Shown piece by piece: positions 53,204 to 63,835 of a stretch of 64,000 nucleotides of DNA. Below the pieces are notes generated by a model that saw only the letters and a list, made by a program, of their open reading frames with translations, was not told the DNA's origin and did not search any database. The DNA lies in assembly GCF_008124785.1 (NCBI RefSeq), contig NZ_VNHU01000012.1, forward strand, positions 1-64,000, written 5' to 3'. Within the stretch, counting starts at the first letter, position 1; each line of letters opens with the position of its first letter. The stretch comes from Aquimarina intermedia. Its GTDB lineage: Bacteria; Bacteroidota; Bacteroidia; Flavobacteriales; Flavobacteriaceae. The position numbers and the translations under genes are program-made.

Positions 53204-54019
53204 TTAGACAGCTACGTTATATTCACGTAAAGCATCGTTAAGCGATGTTTTTTTATCGGTGCTTTCTTTTCTTTTTCCTATAATTAAAGCACAGGGTACA
53301 TTATATTCACCTGCAGGAAACTTTTTTGTGTAACTTCCTGGGATCACAACGGATCCGGCAGGAACTAATCCTTTTGATTCAACCGGGGTGTCACCGGTAA
53401 CATCTATAATTTTGGTAGAGGCTGTCAGTACCACATTCGCTCCCAATACAGCTTCTTTTTCCACGCGCACACCTTCAACTACGATGCAACGAGACCCTAT
53501 AAAAGCATTGTCTTCTATGATAACAGGAGCTGCTTGCAATGGTTCCAGTACTCCGCCGATACCGACACCACCGCTTAAATGCACATTTTTGCCAATCTGG
53601 GCACAACTTCCTACTGTAGCCCAGGTATCTACCATAGTTCCTTCATCTACAAATGCACCTATGTTGACATAACTTGGCATCAAGATAGTACCTGATGATA
53701 TATAAGCACCATGACGAGCAACTGCATTGGGGACAACACGAATTCCTTTCGCTTCGTAACCACTTTTTAATGGAATTTTGTCATGATATTCAAAAATACC
53801 CGCTTCCAGAGTTTCCATTTTTTGTATAGGGAAATAGAGTACTACAGCTTTTTTGATCCATTCATTTACCTGCCAACCTGAGCTTGTGGGTTCTGCAACA
53901 CGCAGTTTACCAGCGTCCAATAAGTCAATAACATCACGTATAGCATCTTGTATTTGAGTTTCTTTCAAAAGGTCCCTATTAGACCATGCATTTTCAATTG
54001 TCTCTTTGAGTTTATTCAT
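53204..54019 (-). CDS. dapD: Tetrahydrodipicolinate N-succinyltransferase
   Basis: A 271-residue left-handed beta-helix acyltransferase in lysine/DAP synthesis. The start MNKLKETIENAWSNRDLL at 54019 is used rather than the ATG-like extension to 54040. Hexapeptide repeats occupy the middle (GAYISSGTILMPSYVNIGAFVD, then IGKNVHLSGGVGIGGVLEP). The acid EGTMVDTWATVGSCAQIG carries the family Gly/Asp pair. Normal length. -7 motif at 54038-54045. Pathway mates: lysA in the window at 25.1 kb. Confidence 0.96.
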   Translation of the reverse strand: MNKLKETIENAWSNRDLLKETQIQDAIRDVIDLLDAGKLRVAEPTSSGWQVNEWIKKAVVLYFPIQKMETLEAGIFEYHDKIPLKSGYEAKGIRVVPNAVARHGAYISSGTILMPSYVNIGAFVDEGTMVDTWATVGSCAQIGKNVHLSGGVGIGGVLEPLQAAPVIIEDNAFIGSRCIVVEGVRVEKEAVLGANVVLTASTKIIDVTGDTPVESKGLVPAGSVVIPGSYTKKFPAGEYNVPCALIIGKRKESTDKKTSLNDALREYNVAV

Positions 54020-54037
54020 TTGGTGTGATTTTTTCAA

Positions 54038-54045
54038 CAAAGATA
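54038..54045 (-). promoter_or_regulatory. -7 motif TATCTTTG of dapD
   Basis: TATCTTTG on the minus strand; the predicted start near 54033 gives a leader of about 14 nt. -33 weak (TTCTG). Confidence 0.45.
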
Positions 54046-54124
54046 ATAGCTTAATGTTAAATTACAGAATACTACTCGCTTTTTAGGGATTCATTTAAAA
54101 TTAGGGTCTTTTTATAATAAATCT

Positions 54125-54132
54125 TACTTTTG
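54125..54132 (+). promoter_or_regulatory. -7 motif TACTTTTG of ruvX
   Basis: TACTTTTG directly before GCAGAAAAGTAACGATG; leader of about 7-8 nt. No good -33. The gene is divergent from dapD. Confidence 0.45.
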
Positions 54133-54145
54133 CAGAAAAGTAACG

Positions 54146-54556
54146 ATGGCACGAATTTTGGCAATTGATTATGGAAGTAAGCGGTGTGGTATTGCTGTCA
54201 CCGATGAGTCAAAAATTATAGCCTCAGGTCTTACGACGGTCAATACTAAAGAACTTTTAATGTGGCTTAAGGAGTATGTTGCAAAAGAAGCAGTAGAATT
54301 GTTTGTTGTAGGGGAGCCAAAACGACTCCATGGAGAGGCTTCTCAAACCGAAGCACTAATACAACCATTTCTTGAGAGTCTTCAAAAAAGTATTCCAGAT
54401 ATTCCAATAAAGCGGATTGATGAACGTTTTACATCAAAGATGGCTTTTGATACCATGATAGCCAGCGGAATTTCAAAAAAGAAACGAAGAGATAAAGCGC
54501 TGGTCGATCAAATTAGTGCGACAATAATCTTACAGGATTATTTGTATAACCTATAA
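54146..54556 (+). CDS. ruvX: Holliday junction resolvase-like protein RuvX/YqgF
   Basis: A 136-residue RNase H-fold nuclease. It starts MARILAIDYGSKRCGIAVTD (active-site D8), then VVGEPKRLHGEAS and RIDERFTSKMA; the last acidic position in DKALVDQISATII completes the active site. RuvX/YqgF processes the 5' end of 16S pre-rRNA in E. coli and can act on Holliday junctions. It is first of a run with def and a DUF5606 gene, conserved in Bacteroidota. Confidence 0.93.
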   Translation: MARILAIDYGSKRCGIAVTDESKIIASGLTTVNTKELLMWLKEYVAKEAVELFVVGEPKRLHGEASQTEALIQPFLESLQKSIPDIPIKRIDERFTSKMAFDTMIASGISKKKRRDKALVDQISATIILQDYLYNL

Positions 54557-54591
54557 GAAAATAAAGAAATTAATTAGTTAGAATATTTTTT

Positions 54592-55182
54592 ATGATTTTA
54601 CCCATTGTTGCCTATGGCGATCCTGTTTTAAAAAAGAAAGCAAAAGCAATTGAGGCAGATTATCCCAACTTGAGCGAATTAATCGAAAATATGTTTGAGA
54701 CTATGTATAATGCGCATGGTGTGGGTCTTGCTGCTCCACAAATCGGATTATCAATTCGATTATTTCTTGTGGATGCTTCTCCTTTCGCAGAGGATGAGGA
54801 TCTTACTGTAGAAGAACAGCAAAGTCTTAAGGATTTTAAGAAAGTGTTTATTAACCCTGTTATTACTGATGAAGCGGGAGAAGAATGGGCGTTCAATGAG
54901 GGGTGTTTAAGTATACCTGATGTGAGAGAAGATGTTTTTAGAAAAGAAAGAATCACTATCGAATATTTAGACGAGAATTTAAATGCGCATACCCAAACGT
55001 TTGATGGATTAGCTGCTCGTGTGATACAACACGAATATGATCATATTGAAGGAGTTTTATTTACCGATAAATTGTCTAGTTTAAAAAAGCGTTTAATAAA
55101 AGGTAAACTGGCTAACATTTCTAAGGGAAAAATAAAAATGGACTACCGTATGCGTTTTCCACTAATGAAAAAAGGAAGGTAG
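54592..55182 (+). CDS. def: Peptide deformylase
   Basis: A 196-residue metallo-enzyme that removes formyl from nascent Met. Motif 1 is GVGLAAPQIG (43-52), motif 2 is EGCLSIPD with zinc/iron ligand C105, motif 3 is HEYDH (H147, E148, H151). An insertion around residues 63-82 (PFAEDEDLTVEEQQSLKDF) is typical of Bacteroidota PDF. Follows ruvX by 35 bp and precedes a DUF5606 gene. Confidence 0.96.
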   Translation: MILPIVAYGDPVLKKKAKAIEADYPNLSELIENMFETMYNAHGVGLAAPQIGLSIRLFLVDASPFAEDEDLTVEEQQSLKDFKKVFINPVITDEAGEEWAFNEGCLSIPDVREDVFRKERITIEYLDENLNAHTQTFDGLAARVIQHEYDHIEGVLFTDKLSSLKKRLIKGKLANISKGKIKMDYRMRFPLMKKGR

Positions 55183-55239
55183 CTTGCTTTATAGAAGAAG
55201 TAAGTATGAATATTTAAGATAAATTTAGCGGGTATATCC

Positions 55240-55271
55240 TTTGACTTTTTAAAAAGAACAGTGGATATTTG
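55240..55271 (+). promoter_or_regulatory. Promoter of the DUF5606 gene
   Basis: TTTG (55240-55243), 20 bp, then GATATTTG (55264-55271), one mismatch from TAnnTTTG. The leader would be about 14-18 nt to the ATG at 55292. Confidence 0.5.
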
Positions 55272-55291
55272 CCAGCATTGAAAAAAAATAT

Positions 55292-55711
55292 ATGAGTTTA
55301 GAGAAAATACTAGCAATTTCGGGTAAACCGGGATTATACGAATTAAAAGCACAAACACGTACCGGGTTTGTAGCAGAATCACTGGCAGATGGAAAACGAC
55401 TTACTGTCAACATGAGGAATAACGTTAGTGTATTGAGTGAGATCGCTATTTATACAACTACCGAAGAAGTGCCTTTAAAGGATATTTTTAAGAATATTCA
55501 GGAAAAGGAAAATGGTGGTCAGGCGATCAATCATAAAGAGTCAAAAGCTAAACTGGAGTCTTATTTTGGCGAAGTTTTGCCTAACTATGATGAAGAAAGA
55601 GTGTATCCTAGTGATATTAAAAAAGTAATTCAATGGTATAATATTCTTCAAAATAAAGGAATTACCGATTTTTCAGTTGATCAAGAGGTTAAATCGGAAG
55701 AAGAAGAATAA
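55292..55711 (+). CDS. DUF5606 family protein
   Basis: A 139-residue cytoplasmic protein. MSLEKILAISGKPGLYELKAQTRTGFVAESL is a diagnostic opening of this Bacteroidota family. The middle SVLSEIAIYTTTEEVPL and the C-terminal helical part (EKENGGQAINHKESKA, NYDEERVYPSDIKKVIQWY) are conserved; the fold is a small beta barrel plus helices with possible RNA/ribosome association, which is not shown. Usually located between def and mazG; here mazG is about 8 kb away. Confidence 0.88.
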   Translation: MSLEKILAISGKPGLYELKAQTRTGFVAESLADGKRLTVNMRNNVSVLSEIAIYTTTEEVPLKDIFKNIQEKENGGQAINHKESKAKLESYFGEVLPNYDEERVYPSDIKKVIQWYNILQNKGITDFSVDQEVKSEEEE

Positions 55712-55733
55712 GCTTTTCTGATACTTACCGTGT

Positions 55734-55764
55734 AAATCTCATCCAAAAGGGTGAGATTTTTTTG
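55734..55764 (+). terminator. Terminator after the DUF5606 gene
   Basis: Stem of 11 pairs (AAATCTCATCC with GGGTGAGATTT, one G-U), loop AAAA, then T-rich. Rightward rho-independent terminator closing the ruvX-def-DUF5606 run. Confidence 0.85.
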
Positions 55765-55880
55765 TTTCAGGTTTTAGAGCTGTTTTATCTAACGCATTTT
55801 AGTTTCTTCTTTCGATGGCATAATCCTGGCTTTCTAAAAAGAATGCTAATTTTTCAAGCTCCAGTTTCGTCAGTTCTTTG

Positions 55881-55888
55881 TACTTTTG
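55881..55888 (+). promoter_or_regulatory. -7 motif TACTTTTG of pyrG
   Basis: TACTTTTG, 39 nt before the ATG at 55928. The -33 TTTG is not in the right place. Leader of about 33 nt. Confidence 0.45.
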
Positions 55889-55921
55889 CGCAAAATTTTA
55901 CTACAATCTGATTAATTCTAA

Positions 55922-57568
<1,647 letters not shown>

Positions 57569-57656
57569 CTATTGGCTGGAAAGTTGATAGTTGAGAATAT
57601 ATATTTTAATTTTAAGAATGTATAAATAAACATTGCATTCTTTTACACTTATTTAA

Positions 57657-59537
57657 ATGGAAGAAAAGAAGTTTGACTTTAATTCAATTATTGGATTTGT
57701 ATTAATCGGAGTTATTCTGGTCTGGTTACTTTATCAAAATCAACCTACTCAAGAGGAGTTAGAAGCAGAAAAAGCTAAGCAAGAACAAATTGATGCTCAA
57801 AATGTTCAAGATAAACCGGCGGAAGCTGAGTTCGTACAAAAGAACGAAGCTTTAATAGCTAATCCACAAGATTCTACAGCTATAGAACAGGCAAAAACCC
57901 AATTGGGAGCGTTTGCATATTCTGCTGGCTTACCATCTGCAAAAGAAGCGGTAACTACTATCGAAAATGAGGTGTTGCGTCTAAAAATTGATAATAGAGG
58001 AGGATATATTTCTGAAGCTCTACTTAAAAATTTCAAAACATACGATTCTGTTCCGGTATACTTAATTAAAGACGGTAAAAATGCCTCGTTAAATCTAAAT
58101 TTTGGTACCACGGATAATCGGATTTTAAATACTTCAGATTTATTTTTTGAGCCTACGGTAAGTAAGAATGGGGAGACTACTGTTTTGACCATGCGATTAA
58201 AGGTATCTGATTCAAAATTCCTTGAATACCGTTATGAGCTTAAGCCAAATGAGTATATGATTGATTTTTCAATTAGATCTCAAGGATTACAGGGTGTTAT
58301 TAATAGCAGGCAACCCATCACTTTGGATTGGAAGTTACAAGGAATTCGCCATGCAAAAAGTGCTTCCTATGAAAACCGTTATACAGAATTACATTATGAA
58401 TATGAAGGTGATAAAGACGACTATTTAGGGCAAGGTGAATTTACGGATGATGAGGAAGAAGCGGTGAGTTGGATCGCGTATAAGCAACATTTCTTTTCCT
58501 CCATTCTTTTGACCAATACTCCTTTTACCAAAGCTAAATTTACTTCTAAGAATGTAGCTGAAATTAAGGATCTGGATGATAAAGATGTACGGGTAACAAA
58601 GGAGTTTTCATCTACAATGCCTTTAGAGCTACAATCAGGGGAACTAAATTATGCCATGAATTGGTATTATGGACCTACGGATTATAAAATCTTAAGTGAT
58701 TATAATAAAAACCTTGATGAGATTGTCCCTTTAGGGTGGGGGATATTTGGATGGATTAACAGGTATTTGTTTATACCATTCTTCGCTTTTTTAAGTAGCT
58801 TCCTACCATCTTATGGTATTGCGATTATCGTGATGACTATCATAGTTCGTATTGTTTTGTCTCCTGTGACATATAAGTCGTACGTATCGCAGGCTAAGAT
58901 GAAGGTGCTTAAACCGGAGATAAATGAAATCAATGAGAAGCACAAAGACAATGCAATGAAAAGACAACAGGAAACTATGGCTTTGTATAGTAAAGCGGGT
59001 GCTAGTCCTATGAGTGGTTGTCTGCCTGCTCTAATGCAGATTCCGGTGTTTTATGCGCTCTTCAACTTTTTTCCAAGCGCGTTTCAATTGCGTCAAAAAA
59101 GTTTCCTTTGGGCCGATGACCTTTCCAGTTATGATACCATTGCAGAGCTTCCTTTCAATATTCCTTTTTATGGAGATCATATCAGTTTGTTTCCAATATT
59201 GGCTTCGATAGCTATTTTTATTTATATGATGATGACCACCGGTCAAAATATGCAAACCCAACCGGGGATGCCTAACATGAAATTCATTATGTATTTATCG
59301 CCATTGATGATGTTATTTTTCTTTAATAATTATGCAAGTGGTTTATCCTTATATTATTTTGTTTCCAACTTGATTACTATCGGAATCATGTTAGTGATCA
59401 AAAATGTAATAATTGACGATGAAAAAATTCATGCTAGAATTCAAGAGAATAAAAAGAAACCGAAAAAACAAAGTAAGTTTCAGCAGAAGATGAAAGAGAT
59501 GATGGAGCAAGCTGAACAACAAAAAAAGAAGAAATAA
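57657..59537 (+). CDS. yidC: Membrane protein insertase YidC
   Basis: A 626-residue inner-membrane insertase. One N-terminal helix (SIIGFVLIGVILVWLLY), a large periplasmic domain (about 60-340), then the conserved five-helix core: FIPFFAFLSSFLPSYGIAI, MKVLKPEINEINEKHK cytoplasmic helices, and MIQ-type ALMQIPVFYALFNFFPS. It integrates proteins with or without SecYEG. The C-terminal tail is Lys-rich (KKKPKKQSKFQQKMKEMMEQ), as usual in Bacteroidota, for ribosome contact. A bidirectional terminator follows. Confidence 0.96.
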   Translation: MEEKKFDFNSIIGFVLIGVILVWLLYQNQPTQEELEAEKAKQEQIDAQNVQDKPAEAEFVQKNEALIANPQDSTAIEQAKTQLGAFAYSAGLPSAKEAVTTIENEVLRLKIDNRGGYISEALLKNFKTYDSVPVYLIKDGKNASLNLNFGTTDNRILNTSDLFFEPTVSKNGETTVLTMRLKVSDSKFLEYRYELKPNEYMIDFSIRSQGLQGVINSRQPITLDWKLQGIRHAKSASYENRYTELHYEYEGDKDDYLGQGEFTDDEEEAVSWIAYKQHFFSSILLTNTPFTKAKFTSKNVAEIKDLDDKDVRVTKEFSSTMPLELQSGELNYAMNWYYGPTDYKILSDYNKNLDEIVPLGWGIFGWINRYLFIPFFAFLSSFLPSYGIAIIVMTIIVRIVLSPVTYKSYVSQAKMKVLKPEINEINEKHKDNAMKRQQETMALYSKAGASPMSGCLPALMQIPVFYALFNFFPSAFQLRQKSFLWADDLSSYDTIAELPFNIPFYGDHISLFPILASIAIFIYMMMTTGQNMQTQPGMPNMKFIMYLSPLMMLFFFNNYASGLSLYYFVSNLITIGIMLVIKNVIIDDEKIHARIQENKKKPKKQSKFQQKMKEMMEQAEQQKKKK

Positions 59538-59554
59538 GTAATAAGTATTTCAAA

Positions 59555-59592
59555 TAATAAGCCCCATATTATCTTGGTAATATGGGGTTTAT
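59555..59592. terminator. Bidirectional terminator between yidC and the FAS1 gene
   Basis: A perfect 10-bp stem CCCCATATTA/TAATATGGGG (59561-59570, 59577-59586) extends outward through AATAAG and TTTATT (one wobble) to 16 pairs, with loop TCTTGG. It lies between convergent genes. Confidence 0.88.
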
Positions 59593-59629
59593 TAGTGTAA
59601 GCTTTAGTGTTTGTGTATACTAAAAAGTA

Positions 59630-60595
59630 TTACATTGGTAATAGCACCTGATCAATAGCGTGAATCACTCCATTGGTACTTTGTACGTCAGTGATTATGA
59701 TAGCACTGGCCTCGGCATTACCTTCTCCTTTTACAGTTGGGGTATTCCCAATCTCAATTGCGAGATTCCCGCCAAGAGAAGTTACCGTGGACGTTGTGAG
59801 TTCACCAGAAGTAACATTATTCTTCTCTATAACATGTAATAATAATACATCTGTCAATGCACTACCTGTTGGAACAGCTGATAATTTTGCAAACGCATCA
59901 TTTGTGGGAGCGAATACAGTAAATGGAGCTTCTGGATTTCCGGTACCATTTTCTACCTGTAAAGCGCCGACTAAGTTAGCATCAGTTAAAGCAGTTAAAA
60001 GCGTAGAAAATCTAGCATCAGCAACAGCAAATGTGGTTACTTTTGGAAGTTCAATAACAGCATCAACCTTATGAATTATTCCATTAGTCGCTTCAATATC
60101 AGCAGTGGTTACTTTTCCACCACCATTACTTTTCCCTCCATTAAAAACTACATCTCCCGTAGCGTCGTAATATATACTGATATTCTCTCCGTCGGGACCG
60201 GCAGTAGAGGCTGTTTCAGCATATCCTGAACCTTCAGCTTTTAAAGCAGCAGCTGTAAACTCTCCGGGAATCACATGATTTAATAAAACCTGCTTTAATG
60301 TTTCTACAGGTACATCATTTATGCTCGCATAATTGTTAGCTTCTAAAAAAGCTGTAAAGGCGGCATCGGTTGGTGCAAGTACTGTAAAAGGTCCTGATCC
60401 ATTAAGTGTTGCTACTAATTCTGCTTTTGCTAATGCAGCGACTAGAGAGGATAATTCACTATCGGCTGTAGCAGTCAAAACTAAGTTCGTTTCAAGCTCT
60501 ACAAAGTCACCATCGTCATCATCACTACATGACGAAACCCCTAAAATAAGCGCTGCAATAATTGCAAATTTTCCAATGTTCGAAATAATTTTCAT
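59630..60595 (-). CDS. FAS1 (fasciclin) domain surface lipoprotein
   Basis: A 321-residue lipoprotein: signal ends LGVSSC, and the mature N terminus is the acidic run CSDDDDGD, which resembles the surface-export signal of Bacteroidota lipoproteins. Two FAS1 domains follow (about 35-185 and 188-320), each with H1 (FTVLAPTDAAFTAFL; FTVFAPTNDAFAKL) and H2 boxes (GIIHKVDAVI; GVIHAIDQVL). FAS1 domains mediate adhesion and are linked to surface attachment in bacteria. It converges with yidC. High Ala/Gly/Thr composition. Confidence 0.92.
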   Translation of the reverse strand: MKIISNIGKFAIIAALILGVSSCSDDDDGDFVELETNLVLTATADSELSSLVAALAKAELVATLNGSGPFTVLAPTDAAFTAFLEANNYASINDVPVETLKQVLLNHVIPGEFTAAALKAEGSGYAETASTAGPDGENISIYYDATGDVVFNGGKSNGGGKVTTADIEATNGIIHKVDAVIELPKVTTFAVADARFSTLLTALTDANLVGALQVENGTGNPEAPFTVFAPTNDAFAKLSAVPTGSALTDVLLLHVIEKNNVTSGELTTSTVTSLGGNLAIEIGNTPTVKGEGNAEASAIIITDVQSTNGVIHAIDQVLLPM

Positions 60596-60829
60596 GTTTT
60601 TAAGTTTTAAATTTGTTCACCTTAAATAACGGGATATTTTGTTCAATGTTTTATAAATATAAGTTAAACAAAAGTTAACCGATTTAAACTTTAACAGCTC
60701 TTAAGGGTTTGTTTACAGGGGTTTAAGAAATGTTTAAAGAAACAACAGGGATCTACTTATAAATTTAAAAATGTAGTAATTTGCTGCTGGCATATTTTTT
60801 GAAATACGGATAAATAAAGTTTTTAATGT

Positions 60830-61510
60830 ATGAAATACTATTTTATATTTTCTTTTTTGTTAATGACCTCAGCCACAAGTATCGCCCAAAGTTATAACCT
60901 GTACGATGCAGATGGTAAGCGACATGGGAAATGGCAAAAAGCGTATGAGAATTCAAAACAATTACGTTATGAGGGAAATTTTGAGCATGGAAAAGAAATA
61001 GGGGAATTTAAATTCTACAAGCCCAGTAGCGGAAACACACCCACAGCTATTAAGGTATTTTCAAAGAAAACGGATACCGTACATATTAGCTATTTTTCGC
61101 AAAAAGGAAGGCTCATGAGTAAGGGGACACTATTAAACAAAAAAAGAGTAGGAAGATGGGAATATTATCACAATAATTCTGATAAGCTCATGATGACCGA
61201 ATTTTATAAAAATGATAAGGTAGATGGAGAACAACTTACTTATTTTCCGAATGGTCAGCTTACAGAGCGCGTGACTTACGTAAATGGAAAGAGAGAAGGT
61301 CGCCGTTTCATTTATTCTGAACAAGGTGCTCTCATAAAAGAATTCACTTATGAAAACGATCAATTGCATGGACTTACTAAATATTATGATCCCGAAGGTA
61401 TTTTACTCATAGAAGGAAGTTACAAATATGATCGTAAGGATGGCATCTGGAATTATTATAAGGATGGTAAATTAACTGAACAAAAAACATTTCCTTTACG
61501 CGCAAAATAA
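60830..61510 (+). CDS. YwqK/MORN-like repeat secreted protein
   Basis: A 226-residue exported protein with signal peptide (ends ATSIAQS). It is built of repeats of the YwqK type, each like GKRHGKWQKAYENSKQL, GKEIGEFKFYKPSS and VDGEQLTYFPNGQLTERVTY, an aromatic/Gly MORN-like pattern of about 20-25 residues. The family is labelled toxin-antitoxin system YwqK antitoxin, from one Bacillus example. There is no toxin gene here. Surface or periplasmic repeat protein of unknown role. Confidence 0.85.
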   Translation: MKYYFIFSFLLMTSATSIAQSYNLYDADGKRHGKWQKAYENSKQLRYEGNFEHGKEIGEFKFYKPSSGNTPTAIKVFSKKTDTVHISYFSQKGRLMSKGTLLNKKRVGRWEYYHNNSDKLMMTEFYKNDKVDGEQLTYFPNGQLTERVTYVNGKREGRRFIYSEQGALIKEFTYENDQLHGLTKYYDPEGILLIEGSYKYDRKDGIWNYYKDGKLTEQKTFPLRAK

Positions 61511-61549
61511 TATAAGATCTTAATATATCAAGATAGATAAAACCTTCTG

Positions 61550-61573
61550 GCAATGCTTAGGCATTGCTTTTTT
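61550..61573 (+). terminator. Terminator of the YwqK-like gene
   Basis: GCAATGC (61550-61556), loop TTAG, GCATTGC (61561-61567), then TTTTTT. A compact strong terminator only 7 bp ahead of the mnmA -7 motif. Confidence 0.9.
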
Positions 61574-61579
61574 AATTAT

Positions 61580-61587
61580 TATTTTTG
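61580..61587 (+). promoter_or_regulatory. -7 motif TATTTTTG of mnmA
   Basis: TATTTTTG, with a weak -33 TTAG at 61557-61560 inside the terminator loop (19 bp spacing). Leader of about 13 nt. Confidence 0.45.
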
Positions 61588-61606
61588 CAGATTGAATGTA
61601 GAAAAA

Positions 61607-62794
61607 ATGAAAAGAGTTATTGTAGGTTTATCAGGCGGTGTAGATTCAAGCGTAACAGCCTATCTTTTAAAAGAGCAAGGGTATGAGGTTATTGGATTGT
61701 TTATGAAGAATTGGCATGATGATTCTGTAACCATATCAGATGAATGTCCCTGGTTAGATGATAGTAATGATGCTTTGTTGGTAGCAGAGAAACTTGGAAT
61801 TCCGTTTCAAACTGTTGACTTAAGTGAGCAGTATAAAGAACGTATAGTGGACTATATGTTCCATGAGTACGAGAAAGGCAGAACACCTAATCCCGATGTT
61901 CTATGTAATCGGGAAATTAAGTTTGACGTTTTCATGAAAATAGCCATGTCTTTGGGTGCAGATTATGTAGCAACCGGGCATTATTGTCGTAAGGATACAA
62001 TAGTAGTAGATGATGTTCCGGTTCACCGTTTGCTGGCAGGAAAAGACTCTAATAAAGATCAATCCTATTTTTTATGTCAACTATCGCAGGAGCAGTTATC
62101 AAAAACGCTTTTTCCTATTGGGGAATTATTGAAATCAGAGGTTCGCGAAATTGCAAAAAATCAAGATCTTATAACAGCTGATAAGAAGGATTCACAAGGT
62201 TTATGTTTTATCGGCAAGGTTCGTTTACCGGAATTTTTACAACAAAAATTACAGCCGAAAGAAGGAAATATAATCGAAATAGCTTCAGATGATCCAGTTT
62301 TTGTAAAGTCTGAATCAAATACAATATCCGATAAAACTCAACTGGAAGTTTTAGCAGAAAAATTTAGCTATCATCCCGATCAGGGGAAAATAGTAGGGAA
62401 ACATCAGGGAGCCCATTATTATACCAAAGGACAGCGTAAAGGACTGGCAGTAGGGGGCACCCCAGAACCATTATTTGTAATAGAAACTGACGTAACCACC
62501 AATACGATTTATACCGGCCAGGGTAAAAACCATCCCGGATTATATCGATTTGCTTTAATCGTAACTAATGATGAAGTACATTGGGTGCGTAAAGATCTAA
62601 CACTACAAGAAGGTGAAACCATGCAAGTAATGGCTCGAATCAGGTACCGTCAACCGCTAGAAAAAGCTACATTACACCAAACTTCATCAGGTTTATATGT
62701 AGTATTTGAAAATGCACAAAGTGCTATTAGCGAAGGACAATTTGTAGCTTGGTATCGGGACGATGAATTAATAGGTTCCGGTGTAATTTCTTAA
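61607..62794 (+). CDS. mnmA: tRNA-specific 2-thiouridylase
   Basis: A 395-residue enzyme for s2U34 in tRNA wobble positions. ATG 61607 ([20 protein letters not shown]) is the family start; the longer frame passes through the promoter and terminator. PP-loop SGGVDSS (9-15), catalytic C100 in [12 protein letters not shown] and C200 in [10 protein letters not shown], with an ATGHY element (123-127). C-terminal half is the tRNA-binding domain. Downstream are an FMN oxidoreductase and mazG on the same strand. Confidence 0.96.
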   Translation: MKRVIVGLSGGVDSSVTAYLLKEQGYEVIGLFMKNWHDDSVTISDECPWLDDSNDALLVAEKLGIPFQTVDLSEQYKERIVDYMFHEYEKGRTPNPDVLCNREIKFDVFMKIAMSLGADYVATGHYCRKDTIVVDDVPVHRLLAGKDSNKDQSYFLCQLSQEQLSKTLFPIGELLKSEVREIAKNQDLITADKKDSQGLCFIGKVRLPEFLQQKLQPKEGNIIEIASDDPVFVKSESNTISDKTQLEVLAEKFSYHPDQGKIVGKHQGAHYYTKGQRKGLAVGGTPEPLFVIETDVTTNTIYTGQGKNHPGLYRFALIVTNDEVHWVRKDLTLQEGETMQVMARIRYRQPLEKATLHQTSSGLYVVFENAQSAISEGQFVAWYRDDELIGSGVIS

Positions 62795-62883
62795 CATCAA
62801 ATAGCGAAACTACTTTTTCAAAATTAGCGTTCAAGATAATTTATGCTGATATTTGAGTCTTTTGAATAAAACAATTAAAGTCT

Positions 62884-63828
62884 ATGCAAACGATAAAAGA
62901 ACTCTTCCATATAAAGTATCCAATAATCCAAGGCGGAATGATCTGGGCCAGCGGGTGGCGATTAGCCAGTGCAGTTAGTAATGCCGGTGGATTGGGATTA
63001 ATAGGAGCAGGTTCTATGTATCCTGATGTTCTTAGAGAACATATTCAAAAATGTAAGCAGGCTACAGAGAATCCTTTTGGGGTTAATGTTCCTATGCTAT
63101 ATCCAAATTTGGAAGAAATACTTCAGATTATAATCGAAGAAGGAGTTAAGATCGTTTTTACATCCGCAGGTAATCCAAAAACCTATACGCAATTTTTAAA
63201 AGAAAAGGGGATTACAGTGGTCCACGTGGTAAGTAGCTTAAAATTTGCGCTAAAAGCGCAAGATGCAGGAGTGGATGCTGTAGTGGCTGAAGGATTTGAA
63301 GCAGGTGGACATAATGGACGCGATGAAACTACCACCTTAGCACTTATACCAATGGTAAAAGAAAAAATAAGTATTCCCTTAATTTCTGCCGGAGGGATTG
63401 CCACAGGGGCAGCAATGTTTGCTGTTATGGCTTTGGGAGCTAATGGGGTTCAAGTAGGAAGTCGTTTTGTTGCCAGTGAAGAAGCATCTTCTCATCCTAT
63501 ATTTAAACAACGTGTGGTTGAAGCCAAAGAAGGTGATACCCAACTTACATTGAAAGAATTAGCACCTGTTAGATTATTAAAAAATAAATTCTATGAAGAC
63601 GTGAATGCATTATATAGCAAGGGGACTACGATAGAAGAACTTCAAACATTACTTGGACGAGCAAGAGCCAAAAAAGGAATGTTTGAAGGGGATATGGAAG
63701 AAGGAGAATTAGAAATTGGTCAGGTTTCGGGATTAATTCATGACATTAAACCTGCAGCAGTGATTGTAGATCAAATGATTAGTGAGTTCAAAGCTGCACA
63801 ACAAATAATGCAAAACGTTCAGTTATAA
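62884..63828 (+). CDS. NAD(P)H-dependent flavin oxidoreductase (nitronate monooxygenase/FabK-like)
   Basis: A 314-residue FMN TIM-barrel protein. The N terminus KYPIIQGGMIWASGW and SNAGGLGLIGAGSM are PF03060 hallmarks; GFEAGGHNGRDETTTLALIP (contains the GGHNG FMN loop) and the phosphate-binding ISAGGIATGAAM with GANGVQVGSRFV follow. The family includes nitronate monooxygenase and FabK enoyl-ACP reductase; the two are hard to separate by sequence. Here 314 residues and no fatty-acid genes nearby leave both open. Confidence 0.85.
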   Translation: MQTIKELFHIKYPIIQGGMIWASGWRLASAVSNAGGLGLIGAGSMYPDVLREHIQKCKQATENPFGVNVPMLYPNLEEILQIIIEEGVKIVFTSAGNPKTYTQFLKEKGITVVHVVSSLKFALKAQDAGVDAVVAEGFEAGGHNGRDETTTLALIPMVKEKISIPLISAGGIATGAAMFAVMALGANGVQVGSRFVASEEASSHPIFKQRVVEAKEGDTQLTLKELAPVRLLKNKFYEDVNALYSKGTTIEELQTLLGRARAKKGMFEGDMEEGELEIGQVSGLIHDIKPAAVIVDQMISEFKAAQQIMQNVQL

Positions 63829-63835
63829 AAAGTGT

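Noticed and set aside
60830..61510. Toxin-antitoxin system for the YwqK-like protein
   Set aside because: The protein is exported and repeat-built, and no toxin gene adjoins it; the family name alone is not evidence.
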